64,000 bases of DNA from Streptomyces broussonetiae. GTDB taxonomy: Bacteria; Actinomycetota; Actinomycetes; Streptomycetales; Streptomycetaceae. The notes under the pieces are model-generated. The model ran no database searches and had not been told where the DNA came from. It saw nothing but the letters and a program-made list of their open reading frames with translations. Location: the NCBI RefSeq assembly GCF_009796285.1, contig NZ_CP047020.1, forward strand, positions 7,006,001 to 7,070,000, written 5' to 3'. This document shows, in pieces, positions 53,901 through 61,960 of this stretch (position 1 is the stretch's first letter; every line of letters starts with the position of its first letter). The position numbers and the translations under genes were made by a program.

Positions 53901-54209
53901 TTCATCGGCAGCGCGGTCGACGGCGACCGGCGGTCCACGGCGACCGTCACCTGCACCGACGGCACGACCGTCACCGCCGACCTGTCCTTCACCGACTGGA
54001 CCGTCGGCGGAGGAGGGGGCCGCGTCCAGTACGGCAACGAGGTCGTGGCGAAGACGGCGTACCGCAATGCCGCGGGTGCCGGCAAGGACCCGGTGGCGGC
54101 CTACGTCTTCGCCACCAGGCCGTTCACGGCCCCGCACGGGAAGACCGTCGCGAGCGTCCGGCTCCCGCACGACGCCGGTCTGCACGTGTTCGCCCTGGCC
54201 ACCGGCTGA
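50940..54209 (+). CDS. Secreted GH92 alpha-mannosidase
   Basis: ATG 50940 lies behind GAGGAAGG. Residues 1-26 are a signal peptide (LLLAVLLAAGGLATLARA). The 1089-residue product shows GH92 features: YVDPLIGTRNGGDVFPGAVVPLGMLSW, LTHMSGTGCAGGSGDIPFFP, YRDQVQMLTLL, and the Ca-binding GNDDLGAMSSWYVFSALGMYP. After about residue 790 come a NEW3-like beta domain (ARFTVRVPAGVTATPAEG) and a C-terminal carbohydrate-binding-like domain (LLAAYDHSGISDDTG, ending HDAGLHVFALATG). GH92 enzymes are Ca-dependent exo-alpha-mannosidases acting on N-glycan or yeast mannan. It converges on a second GH92. Confidence 0.92.
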   Translation: MRLRPTSLLLAVLLAAGGLATLARAADPAPAGLVKDPTSYVDPLIGTRNGGDVFPGAVVPLGMLSWSPENTLGDATRTAAPGGYQYDTTRIRGFSLTHMSGTGCAGGSGDIPFFPYAGRVTSSPAGDTPDAVYASDFAHGDETAEPGHYKVAMASAVTADLTATAHTGSARFTFPAGKPASLLVRTANSEVGSQDSTVRIDPRTRTVSGSVTSGGFCGHLDPEGRRAYYTLYFTAHFDRAFRSVGTWRDDRLNSGSLTASGGTGGFAHGGRPVAGRGAGGYVEFAPGAGPVGVKVGISYVSRQSAEANLAAENPPDRSFDATASAARRAWRERLGALRVAGGTDADRTTFYTALYHALLHPNVISDADGRYRGSDGRVHRVGHGHRAQYGTFSGWDVYRDQVQMLTLLDPRTGSDIAQSLYELARQHGGVWDRWLHGASGTHVMNGDPSPTALAGIHAFGGTDFDLRGALDSLVRAATVPTEQDLSPAGRPVLSAGQRPSLDKYLKLHYMPSASNAWGGAAETLEMSMADFSLSRLAAAAGEKDVQAAFARRAQWWQNTFDVAADRGGGYIANRRADGSWVTGFTPDTGSGFVEGTAAQYTWMVPHDPAGLFAALGGRQRALARLDDFFHTADGGWALTGAGGTKSELDNEPSINVPYLYDYAGAPYRTQRTVRAAMRQLWSAGPGGIPGNDDLGAMSSWYVFSALGMYPQVPSRAELVLASPLFERIEIHRPQGNDISVRAAGAAAGAPYVRSLKLNGLVHDRPWLPASFVRDGGRLDYTLSTTPDPGWGTGGAPPSFREGEQPYQLGVGPTTAVLAPGGRTKVGIRALSMTGATGPEARFTVRVPAGVTATPAEGAVTGGAREITLTAAKDVPQGFADVQVTVVSGGTSSRQPVTLAVAAPGTLLAAYDHSGISDDTGERDEADYDGGGRSYSRQALAAAGLTGGVQGAVGGLAFVWPDSPDGRPDNASAAGQTIQLPTPVRRLRFIGSAVDGDRRSTATVTCTDGTTVTADLSFTDWTVGGGGGRVQYGNEVVAKTAYRNAAGAGKDPVAAYVFATRPFTAPHGKTVASVRLPHDAGLHVFALATG

Positions 54210-54217
54210 ACGGACAC

Positions 54218-54255
54218 GGCAGAAGGGGGGGCGGACCCGAATGGGCCCCCCTGCC
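54218..54255. terminator. Hairpin between the convergent GH92 genes
   Basis: GGCAG-AA-GGGGGGGC pairs with GCCCCCCTGCC around a 12-base loop, right after the first GH92 stop and 16 bp before the second gene ends. It probably serves both directions. Confidence 0.65.
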
Positions 54256-54271
54256 GGGTGCCGCGCCCCCG

Positions 54272-57200
54272 TCAGGCCAGCAGCTCCACCTCCGCCAGCG
54301 TCGACGCACGGTCCAGCACCAGCCGGTACCTGGTGTACGTGCCCGGTGTGGCGATGGTGAACGCCCGGGTCTGGCGGTCCCAGGCGAACGTCTCGCCGGA
54401 GCGGTGGTCCAGGGTCTTCCACGTGGTGCCGTCCGTGGAGCCCTCGAGGGTCCAGCCGGTCGGCGCCAAGGTGTGGTCGGCCGGGGAGGTCAGCGTGTAC
54501 TGGACCGGCGCCACGGCATGGTCGACCGGAAGGTCCACCGAGGTGACCGTGGCCTGAGTCGCCGAGGTGTTGTCGAACAGCGGCCCGTCACCCTTGAGTA
54601 CGTCCGCCCGGGGTGCGGGCGCCTTGTCGTCCTGGGTGATCGAGACCGGTGCCGCGTTCTTGCCGGTGCCCCATGCCGACGGCTTGGCGCCCATGAAGAA
54701 CTGCAGCACCCCGCCCTTGGACAGCAGCGAGTGCGGCAGCGAAGTGGACGTCCAGGGGCGGCCGTTGAAGGTCACGCCCTGGATGTACACGTTCTTCGCG
54801 CTGTTCTGCGGCGCCTTGACCACCAGGTCACGGCCGTTCTCCAGATGCACGGTGACCTGCTTGAACAGCGGGGAACCGATGGAGTAGTCGCCGCTGCCCA
54901 TGACGAGCGGATAGAAGCCGAGCGCGGAGAAGAGGTACCAGCCCGACTGCTCGCCGTTGTCCTCGTCGCCGTGGTAGCCCTGCCCGATCTCGCTGCCGAC
55001 GTAGAGCCGGGAGAGGATCTCGCGGACCGTCGCCTGGGTCTTCCAGGGCTGGCCGGCCGCGTCGTACATGTACGGGATGTGGTGCGCGGGCTGGTTGGAC
55101 TGGCCGAGCATGCCCATGCGGACATCACGCGCCTCGGTCATCTCGTGGATGACACCGCCGTAGGAGCCGACGAAGTCCGGGGAGGCCGTCTCCGGCGTGG
55201 CGAAGAACGTGTCCAGCTTGTCCGCGAGGCCCTGCCGGCCGCCGTAGAGGTTGGCCAGACCCCGGCTGTCCTGCGGGACGGTGAAGGCGTCGCCCCAGCC
55301 GTTGGTCTCCGTGTAGTCGTAACCCCACACGCGCGGGTCGTACTTCGACGCGTCCAGCCGCCAGTTGCCGGTGGCGTCGCGCCCCTGGAAGAACCCGATC
55401 CCGCGATCGAAGAGGTTCACATAGTCCCGGGCGCGGTTGAGGAAGTACACGGACTCCTCCTTGTAGTGCTTCTCACCGGTCTTCCTGTACAGCTCCTCGC
55501 CCATCCGTGCGATGCCGTAGTCGTTGACGTACCCCTCCATCGCCCAGGACAGGCCCTCGGTGGTGTCGGTGCTGGTGTAGCCGAGGAACGGCGAGGTGGT
55601 CATGCCCTTGCGGCCCACGCCCGACATCGGCGGGACCACGGTCGCGTTCTTCAGGGCCGCCTGGTACGCGGCCTGCGCGTCGAACTTCACGCCCTTGACG
55701 TACGCGTCGGCGAACGCCACGTCCGAGGAGGTGCCGGTCATCAGGTCGGCGTAGCCGGGGGAGGACCAGCGGGAGGTCCAGCCGCCGTCCTTGTACTGCT
55801 GCACGAACCCGTCGATCATCTCGCCGGCCTGAGACGGTGTCAGGAACGAGTACGCCGGCCACGTGGTCCGGTAGGTGTCCCAGAAGCCGTTGTTGACGTA
55901 CACCTTGCCGTCGACGATCTTCGCACCGGTGTGGGTCGGGGTGTCCTGGCTCTGCATGGGCGAGAACGGGGAGGCGTACTGGTCCTTCCCGGCCACCTTC
56001 TCGAACCCGGAGTTGGGGTACAGGTAGAGCCGGTACATGCTGGAGTACAGCGTGGTCAGCTGGTCCTCGCTCGCGCCCTGCACCTCGACCTTGCCGAGCA
56101 ACTGGTCCCAGGCGCGCTGCGCCCGCTCCTCGACCGTGCCGAAGGAGGTGCCGTCCGGGATCTCCTGGCGCAGGTTGTCCTTCGCCTGGTCGATGCTGAT
56201 CAGCGAGGTCGCCAGGCGCAGGGTGACGGTGTGGTCGGCGCCCGCGTCGAACCGCAGGTAGCCCTTGACGCCGCTCGCCGATCCGCCCGTCACCGGCTTG
56301 TCGAACGTGCCGTACACGAACAGCCGCGTCGCGCCCGCGGACAGACCCGACTTCACGTCCGAGTAGCCGGTGACGATCCCGTGCTCCTGGTCGAGGGTCA
56401 GACCCGCCTGCTCGGTGACGTTGTCGAAGAGCACGCTCGCGGCGGCGCCGGGATAGGTGAAGCGCAGCACCGCGGCATGGTCGGTCGGGGCCATCTCCGC
56501 CTTGAGCCCGTTCTCGAACCGGACGCCGTAGTAGTACGGCCGCGCGGTCTCGTTCTCGTGCCTGAAGGGCAGCGCGCGCGCCTCGCGCCCGGTGTCGGGG
56601 ATGCCGGCGGCAGCCGACGGCATCACCTGGAAGGTCTGCCGGTCACCCATCCACGGACTCGGCTCATGGCTCGCGCTGAACGCCTGGATCGTGGGCAGGT
56701 TGTCGTCGTTGTTCGCACGCGCGTATTCGTACAGCCAGCTCATCGAGGACGCGTTGGTCACCGGGGTCCAGAAGTTGAAGCCGTGCGGAAGCGCGGTCGC
56801 GGGGAAGTTGTTGCCGCGCGAGAAGCTGCCGCTGGAGTTGGTGCCCCGGGTGGTCAGCGCGTAGTCCGACAGGTGTGCCTTGGGCTTCTCGGGCGCCACC
56901 GGCTTGATCGCCACGTCGTCGATCCAGCCCCGGAACTTCGCCGGCCCGTCGGGGGAGTCGTACGCCACCAGGATCCGGTCGACCGTCCGGCCGGCCGCCA
57001 CCGAGCCGATCCTCGAGGCGACGTTGTTCCACTGGTTGACGTAGAGCGACTTCGATGCGCCCTGTCCGCGCGGCGACAGCGGGAAGCCGTGCTGGTCCAG
57101 CGCGCCCAGGTCGCTCAGATACGTGCCGTCGGTGAAGGCCAGGTCCACGGAGACGTTCGTGGCGTCGTAGTCCCGGTCGCCGTCCGCCATCGACGGGAAG

Positions 57201-58075
57201 ATGCGGTACGACAGCCGGGTGTCGGCGCCGACCTTCACGTTCACGTCGAAGACCTTGTTGTACGAGTACGCCCGGCCGCCCGCCGTGTGGCGGCCGGCGT
57301 AGCGCAGCGCTCTCTTTCCGGTGAACCCGGCCCGTGCCTTGGCCGTCGGCGATCCGGTCGGGCCCCGGTCGACCAGCGTCAGCATGTCCTGCGGCACCGG
57401 CCCGCCCCCGCCGCCGGTGGAGAACTGCACGTCGGCCAGCTGGAGGATGTCCGAGGCGCCGTTGTTCTTCGTGACCTCCAGCCGGAAGTGCTGGTACTCG
57501 GCCGGCTGGGCCAGGTCGTACGACTTCGTCTGGAAGCGCTGGGAGAAGCTCTCGTCCGAGCGGGTGTCGACGCTCTTCCAGTCCTTGCCGTCGGTGGAGC
57601 CGAGCAGGGTCCAGTCCCTCGGGTCGCGCTCGGCGAGGTCGTTGGCCGAGGTGAGCGCGTACGTCACCAGCTTGATGGGCTTGTCGAGGTCGAACTCCAC
57701 CCAGCCGGTGGGCTCGAAGGTCAGCCACTTGGTGCCGGGTTCGCCGTCGACCAGGTTCTCCTTCACCTCGCCGGCACCCGTGTTCTCGCCGCTCGCGCGG
57801 ACGTCGGTGACATGGTCGGTGACATTGCCGGGGATACCGGTGGTGTAGCCCCCGTCGACGCCCGAGGCGCGCTTGGTGCCGTCGGGGCCGGTGTCGACGG
57901 TGTCGGTCCAGTCCGGCGCCGGGTCACCCGTCTCGAACGAGGATGCGAACTCCCGGGCGGCGGCCGGAGCCTTGGCGGGCAGGGCGACCGCGGAGCCCTG
58001 TCCGCCGACGGCCATGACAAAGGCGGCCGTGAGGACGGCCGCCGGACCCCATCTGTGACGAGTTCTCCGCTGCAT
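54272..58075 (-). CDS. Secreted GH92 alpha-mannosidase with two discoidin-like domains
   Basis: The 1267-residue product has a signal peptide (1-31), then an F5/8-type (discoidin) domain at about 70-215 (GEPGTKWLTFEPTGWVEFDL, EYQHFRLEVTKNNGASDILQ), a jelly-roll domain to about 390 ending RGWIDDVAIKP, and the GH92 core from about 400 (ALPHGFNFWTPVTNASSMSW, HIPYMYDAAGQPWKTQ, GDEDNGEQSGWYLFSALGFYP). A second F5/8-type domain at about 1165-1267 ends TLAEVELLA. The carbohydrate-binding modules suggest action on insoluble or cell-wall mannan. It differs from the first GH92 in modules, so the pair is complementary rather than duplicate. Confidence 0.92.
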   Translation of the reverse strand: MQRRTRHRWGPAAVLTAAFVMAVGGQGSAVALPAKAPAAAREFASSFETGDPAPDWTDTVDTGPDGTKRASGVDGGYTTGIPGNVTDHVTDVRASGENTGAGEVKENLVDGEPGTKWLTFEPTGWVEFDLDKPIKLVTYALTSANDLAERDPRDWTLLGSTDGKDWKSVDTRSDESFSQRFQTKSYDLAQPAEYQHFRLEVTKNNGASDILQLADVQFSTGGGGGPVPQDMLTLVDRGPTGSPTAKARAGFTGKRALRYAGRHTAGGRAYSYNKVFDVNVKVGADTRLSYRIFPSMADGDRDYDATNVSVDLAFTDGTYLSDLGALDQHGFPLSPRGQGASKSLYVNQWNNVASRIGSVAAGRTVDRILVAYDSPDGPAKFRGWIDDVAIKPVAPEKPKAHLSDYALTTRGTNSSGSFSRGNNFPATALPHGFNFWTPVTNASSMSWLYEYARANNDDNLPTIQAFSASHEPSPWMGDRQTFQVMPSAAAGIPDTGREARALPFRHENETARPYYYGVRFENGLKAEMAPTDHAAVLRFTYPGAAASVLFDNVTEQAGLTLDQEHGIVTGYSDVKSGLSAGATRLFVYGTFDKPVTGGSASGVKGYLRFDAGADHTVTLRLATSLISIDQAKDNLRQEIPDGTSFGTVEERAQRAWDQLLGKVEVQGASEDQLTTLYSSMYRLYLYPNSGFEKVAGKDQYASPFSPMQSQDTPTHTGAKIVDGKVYVNNGFWDTYRTTWPAYSFLTPSQAGEMIDGFVQQYKDGGWTSRWSSPGYADLMTGTSSDVAFADAYVKGVKFDAQAAYQAALKNATVVPPMSGVGRKGMTTSPFLGYTSTDTTEGLSWAMEGYVNDYGIARMGEELYRKTGEKHYKEESVYFLNRARDYVNLFDRGIGFFQGRDATGNWRLDASKYDPRVWGYDYTETNGWGDAFTVPQDSRGLANLYGGRQGLADKLDTFFATPETASPDFVGSYGGVIHEMTEARDVRMGMLGQSNQPAHHIPYMYDAAGQPWKTQATVREILSRLYVGSEIGQGYHGDEDNGEQSGWYLFSALGFYPLVMGSGDYSIGSPLFKQVTVHLENGRDLVVKAPQNSAKNVYIQGVTFNGRPWTSTSLPHSLLSKGGVLQFFMGAKPSAWGTGKNAAPVSITQDDKAPAPRADVLKGDGPLFDNTSATQATVTSVDLPVDHAVAPVQYTLTSPADHTLAPTGWTLEGSTDGTTWKTLDHRSGETFAWDRQTRAFTIATPGTYTRYRLVLDRASTLAEVELLA

Positions 58076-58104
58076 CTACGGATTCCCCTCCTGCGCCCGC
58101 ACCG

Positions 58105-58116
58105 GACAACGTTGTC
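58105..58116. promoter_or_regulatory. GACAACGTTGTC operator upstream of the second GH92 gene
   Basis: Identical to 50734-50745. It begins 30 bp upstream of the ATG at 58075. On the minus strand the right edge reads TTGACAACG, so the site overlaps a -35-like hexamer and should repress when occupied. Confidence 0.7.
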
Positions 58117-58308
58117 AACTTCCCGGGCGCAGGAACCAGTAGGTCGTCAAGTGGCGCATGATGTCAAGGGTGTTGGGTGTGGCATTCAGGGGCTTATGTC
58201 GCGAAATCTTCTGTCGAGCCGCCCGCAGGGCGCTCACATTTCCTCGAGGTCTCAACTCGGAAAAGACCCATCGGGAACCCTGCTTTCGATCTTGCTCAGG
58301 CAGCCGAA

Positions 58309-58324
58309 AGTGGACTATACCTGT
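58309..58324 (+). promoter_or_regulatory. dre-like site upstream of ngcE
   Basis: AGTGGACTATACCTGT matches 13 of 16 positions of the DasR box, counting the allowed G at position 2, and is about 104 bp before the ngcE start. The rest of the gap (58117-58427) has no gene. The degenerate centre could mean a weak or different (Rok7B7-type) site. Confidence 0.4.
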
Positions 58325-58427
58325 CGGCACTTCCAGCACAACCCTGCACCACCCAGCTTGACCCGACAGCGGTGCCGGGGAGGATCCGGTTCACCGCCTG
58401 AGTCCTGGAGAAGGCGAGGACTTGAGC

Positions 58428-59873
58428 ATGGGATCCACCTCGAACAACAGTGCCGAAGGCGTCGGCCGTCGTGATCTGATCAAGCGGTCCGCCGCGCTCG
58501 GCCTGGTCGCGGCCCCGGGCATGGGCCTGCTGTCCGCCTGTGCGAGCAGTGGCGGAGGCGGCCAGAAGAAGGACAAGGCGGGGAAGAAGACCGCCAAGAA
58601 CCCGCTCGGCGTCAACGACACCGCCAAGATGGAATTCGTCCTCTTCGACGGCGGTTTCGGCCAGGAGTACGCCCAGGACGCGGTGAAGATCTATCAGAAG
58701 GACTTCCCCAAGGCCACGGTGAAGTTCTCCGCCACCCAGAAGATCCAGTCCACCCTGCAGCCCCGCTTCAACCAGGGCAACCCGCCGGACCTCATCGACA
58801 ACTCCGGTGCCGAGCAGATGGACATGGGCGTGCTCGTCGGCAAGAACCAGTTGACCGACCTCACTCCGCTGCTGGACGCGCCGTCGTACGACGACCCCGG
58901 CAAGAAGGTCCGCGACACCCTGCGCCCCGGCATCGTGGAGATGGGCCAGTTCGACGGCAACCCGGTATGGATCATGTACTACGCCTACACGGTGTACGGC
59001 GTCTGGTACTCGCAAAAGGCCCTGGACTCGCTCGACGCCGAATACCCCAAGACGTGGGACGAGATGCTCGCGGTCTGCGAGAAGGCCAAGAAGAAGGGCA
59101 TGGCGGGCTGGACGTACGCGGGCAAGTACCCGTACTACCTCCCCTTCTCGCTCTACCCGATGATCGGCAAGGTCGGTGGCCGTGAGGTGCTCGACGCCAT
59201 CGACAACCTGGAGCCGAACGCCTGGAAGCACCCGGCCGTCAAGGCCTGTTTCGAGGCGTACTACGAGCTGTACAAGAAGGGCTACGTCCTCAAGGGCACC
59301 CCGGGCCTGGACCACATCCAGTCCCAGACCGCCTGGGCCAAGGGCGAGGCGCTGTTCATCCCGAACGGCTCCTGGGTGGAGAACGAGTCGGCCAACGTCA
59401 TCCCCAAGGACTTCAATCTCGCCGTGTCCGCGCCGTCCGGCATCGACGCTTCCGACAAGCTGCCCTTCGGCACCATCTGGGCCTCCGGCGGCGAGCCCTT
59501 CATCGTGCCGGCCAAGGCGGCCAACCCCGAGGGCGGCATGGAGCAGCTGCGCATCATGCTCTCCGAGGCGTCGTCGAAGAACTTCACGGCCAAGGTGAAG
59601 TCGCTGACCGCCTACAACGGCGGCACCACCGGCATCACGCTCACGCCGGGGCTGAAGTCGGGTGTGGCGGCGCTGCAGCTGGCCGGGTCCAACGTGGTGA
59701 ACCCGCGGCTTCAGGACTGGTATGTGCAGCTGCAGAAGGAGAAGATCGGCGTGGCCGGTCTCGGCGAGATGATGGCCGGCCGGCTCACCCCGGCCGAAGC
59801 CGTCAAGAAGATCCAGGGATTCGCCGACGAAGCGGCCAAGGACACCACCATCAAGCACTACAAGCACCAGTAG
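58428..59873 (+). CDS. ngcE: NgcE-type GlcNAc/chitobiose-binding lipoprotein
   Basis: ATG 58428 follows GGAGAAGGCGAGGA. The N-terminus GRRDLIKRSAALGL is a twin-arginine signal ending in lipobox LSAC, so the protein is exported folded and lipidated. The 481-residue product is a long solute-binding protein (FVLFDGGFGQEYAQDAVKIY, NPPDLIDNSGAEQMDMG, WTYAGKYPYYLPFSLYPMIG). The order binding protein, two permeases, ROK regulator, xylF matches S. coelicolor ngcEFG-rok7B7-xylF, where NgcE binds N,N'-diacetylchitobiose and GlcNAc. Identity comes from this context and sequence recall. Confidence 0.87.
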   Translation: MGSTSNNSAEGVGRRDLIKRSAALGLVAAPGMGLLSACASSGGGGQKKDKAGKKTAKNPLGVNDTAKMEFVLFDGGFGQEYAQDAVKIYQKDFPKATVKFSATQKIQSTLQPRFNQGNPPDLIDNSGAEQMDMGVLVGKNQLTDLTPLLDAPSYDDPGKKVRDTLRPGIVEMGQFDGNPVWIMYYAYTVYGVWYSQKALDSLDAEYPKTWDEMLAVCEKAKKKGMAGWTYAGKYPYYLPFSLYPMIGKVGGREVLDAIDNLEPNAWKHPAVKACFEAYYELYKKGYVLKGTPGLDHIQSQTAWAKGEALFIPNGSWVENESANVIPKDFNLAVSAPSGIDASDKLPFGTIWASGGEPFIVPAKAANPEGGMEQLRIMLSEASSKNFTAKVKSLTAYNGGTTGITLTPGLKSGVAALQLAGSNVVNPRLQDWYVQLQKEKIGVAGLGEMMAGRLTPAEAVKKIQGFADEAAKDTTIKHYKHQ

Positions 59874-59902
59874 ACAGCACCCCTGACCACACCGGAGTGG
59901 CG

Positions 59903-60829
59903 ATGCAGCACGGCAAGTACCGGTTCATTGTGGGGTTTCTGGCATTGCCCCTGGGACTGTACGCGCTCTTCGTGGTATGGCCGTTCATCCAGTCCATTTA
60001 CTACTCGTTCACGGACTGGACCGGCCTGAGCCCCGAATTCAAGATGGTCGGCTTCGACAACTACACGAGGATGATCCACGACGACATCTTCTGGAAGTCG
60101 CTGGAGCACAGTCTGCTGTTCGCCCTGGTGCTGCCACTGGTGACGATCAGTCTGGCGCTGTTCTTCGCCTTCATGATCAATGTGGGTGGACGCCGGAGGA
60201 GGGGCGGCCCCGCGATCTCGGGTGTGCGGGGCTCGTCCTTCTACAAGATCGTCTATTTCTTCCCGCAGGTGCTGTCCATCGCGATCGTCGCGCTGCTGTT
60301 CGCCTTCGCGTACAACCCGGACAGCGGCGCGATCAACTCGATCCTGCGGGGCATCGGCCTCGGCAGCGTCCAGCCGCTGTGGCTGGGCGATCCGAGCCTG
60401 GCGCTGTGGTGCGTGATGGCCGTGCTCGTCTGGTCCACGGTCGGCTTCTTCGTGGTCCTGTTCTCGGCGGGCATGGCCTCCATCCCCACCGAGCTGTACG
60501 AGTCGGCGCTGCTCGACGGTGCCGGCCGGGCCGCCACCTTCTTCCGGATCACCCTGCCGCTGCTGTGGGACACCGTGCAGTCCGGCTGGGTCTACATGGG
60601 CATCCTCGCGCTCGGCGCCGAGTCGTTCGCGGTCGTACAGATCATGACGACCGGACCGGGCGGGCCCGACTACTCGACCACAGTGCTGGTCCTGTACGTG
60701 TACCAGAAGGCGTTCCGGGACGGTCAGGCCGCCTACGCCACCACGATCGGTGTCGCCCTGCTCGTCGTCACGCTCGCCTTCGCGGCGATCGTGATGCGGC
60801 TGGGCCGTCGCGAGCGGCTGGAGTTCTGA
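59903..60829 (+). CDS. ngcF: NgcF ABC sugar permease
   Basis: ATG 59903 follows GGAG; a GTG at 59897 would also be in frame. The 308-residue MalF-type protein has six helices (first: GFLALPLGLYALFVVWPFIQS) and the EAA loop ELYESALLDGAGRAATF. It forms the channel with NgcG. No ATPase gene is present; MsiK is the expected partner. The gap from ngcE is 29 bp, so it is one operon. Confidence 0.87.
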   Translation: MQHGKYRFIVGFLALPLGLYALFVVWPFIQSIYYSFTDWTGLSPEFKMVGFDNYTRMIHDDIFWKSLEHSLLFALVLPLVTISLALFFAFMINVGGRRRRGGPAISGVRGSSFYKIVYFFPQVLSIAIVALLFAFAYNPDSGAINSILRGIGLGSVQPLWLGDPSLALWCVMAVLVWSTVGFFVVLFSAGMASIPTELYESALLDGAGRAATFFRITLPLLWDTVQSGWVYMGILALGAESFAVVQIMTTGPGGPDYSTTVLVLYVYQKAFRDGQAAYATTIGVALLVVTLAFAAIVMRLGRRERLEF

Positions 60830-60832
60830 CAG

Positions 60833-61756
60833 ATGAAGACGACCGAGACCCCCGCACCGCTGCCGGCCGAGTCCGGCGCGACCGTCTCCAAGATCGACGT
60901 ACCGGTCCCGGGGCCCGCCGGAAAGAAGAGGGAGGGCGGTGTCCTCAACGTCTTCTCGCACGGCGTGCTGATCATCTGGGCGATCATGGTGGTCACGCCG
61001 CTGCTGTGGGCGGTGATGACGTCCTTCAAGTCCGACAGCTCCATCTTCTCCTCGCCCTGGTCGCTCCCGGACCACCTGCACTTCGACAACTGGTCGCGGG
61101 CCTGGACCCAGGCCAACATGAGCGACTACTTCCTCAACACCGTCCTGGTGGTCGGCGGCTCGCTCATCGGCACCCTGGTCCTCGGCTCCATGGCGGCCTA
61201 TGTCCTCGCCCGCTTCGACTTCCCGGGCAACCGCTTCATCTACTACCTGTTCGTCGGCGGCATGAGCTTCCCGATCATGCTCGCGCTGGTCCCGCTGTTC
61301 TACGTCGTGAACAACATGGGGCTGCTGAACACGATCCACGGCCTGATCCTGGTCTACATCGCGTATTCGCTTCCGTTCACGGTCTTCTTCCTGACCGCTT
61401 TCTTCCGCACCCTGCCCACCTCGGTGGCGGAGGCGGCCTTCGTGGACGGCGCTTCGCACACGCGCACGTTCTTCCAGATCATGCTGCCCATGGCCAAGCC
61501 GGGCCTGATCAGCGTCGGCATCTTCAACTTCCTGGGCCAGTGGAACCAGTACATGCTGCCCACGGTCCTCAACACCGACCCCGACAAGAAGGTCCTCACC
61601 CAGGGCCTGGTCCAGCTGGCGGTCAGCCAGGGCTACAAGGGCGACTGGTCCGGCCTCTTCGCGGGTCTGGTGATGGCGATGCTGCCGGTGCTCGGGGCGT
61701 ACATCGTCTTCCAGCGCCAGGTCGTCCAGGGCCTGACGGCGGGGGCGCTGAAGTAG
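60833..61756 (+). CDS. ngcG: NgcG ABC sugar permease
   Basis: It starts 3 bp after ngcF. The 307-residue MalG-type protein has a 40-residue hydrophilic N-terminus, six helices and the EAA loop VAEAAFVDGASHTRTF, with the usual LTAGALK end. It completes the GlcNAc/chitobiose importer. Confidence 0.87.
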   Translation: MKTTETPAPLPAESGATVSKIDVPVPGPAGKKREGGVLNVFSHGVLIIWAIMVVTPLLWAVMTSFKSDSSIFSSPWSLPDHLHFDNWSRAWTQANMSDYFLNTVLVVGGSLIGTLVLGSMAAYVLARFDFPGNRFIYYLFVGGMSFPIMLALVPLFYVVNNMGLLNTIHGLILVYIAYSLPFTVFFLTAFFRTLPTSVAEAAFVDGASHTRTFFQIMLPMAKPGLISVGIFNFLGQWNQYMLPTVLNTDPDKKVLTQGLVQLAVSQGYKGDWSGLFAGLVMAMLPVLGAYIVFQRQVVQGLTAGALK

Positions 61757-61795
61757 TACTCCGACCTGTCGGGGTGACACCCCGTGACCGTCCGT

Positions 61796-61832
61796 GCGCA
61801 CGCCGCTTCCGGCTTCCGGGGGCGGCGTGCGC
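61796..61832 (+). terminator. ngcEFG terminator hairpin
   Basis: Perfect 11-bp stem GCGCACGCCGC / GCGGCGTGCGC with a 15-base loop, 39 bp behind the ngcG stop and ahead of the rok7B7 promoter. Confidence 0.75.
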
Positions 61833-61960
61833 CGCTGTGTGGAGAACCCCGATACGGTTCAACCTCTTGACGTAAGTCGCCCCGAACGGCTCAGCTTAGA
61901 GTTCACTAGTTGGACATACGCGGGGCCTCGCCGAAGCGGCCCCGCGCTCAGGAGGTCGTC

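Noticed and set aside
54404..58474. A 1356-codon open frame opposite the second GH92 gene
   Set aside because: It reads as His/Arg/Gly/Val-rich low complexity with no domain, and mirrors the codon-position GC bias of the real gene. It is a shadow.
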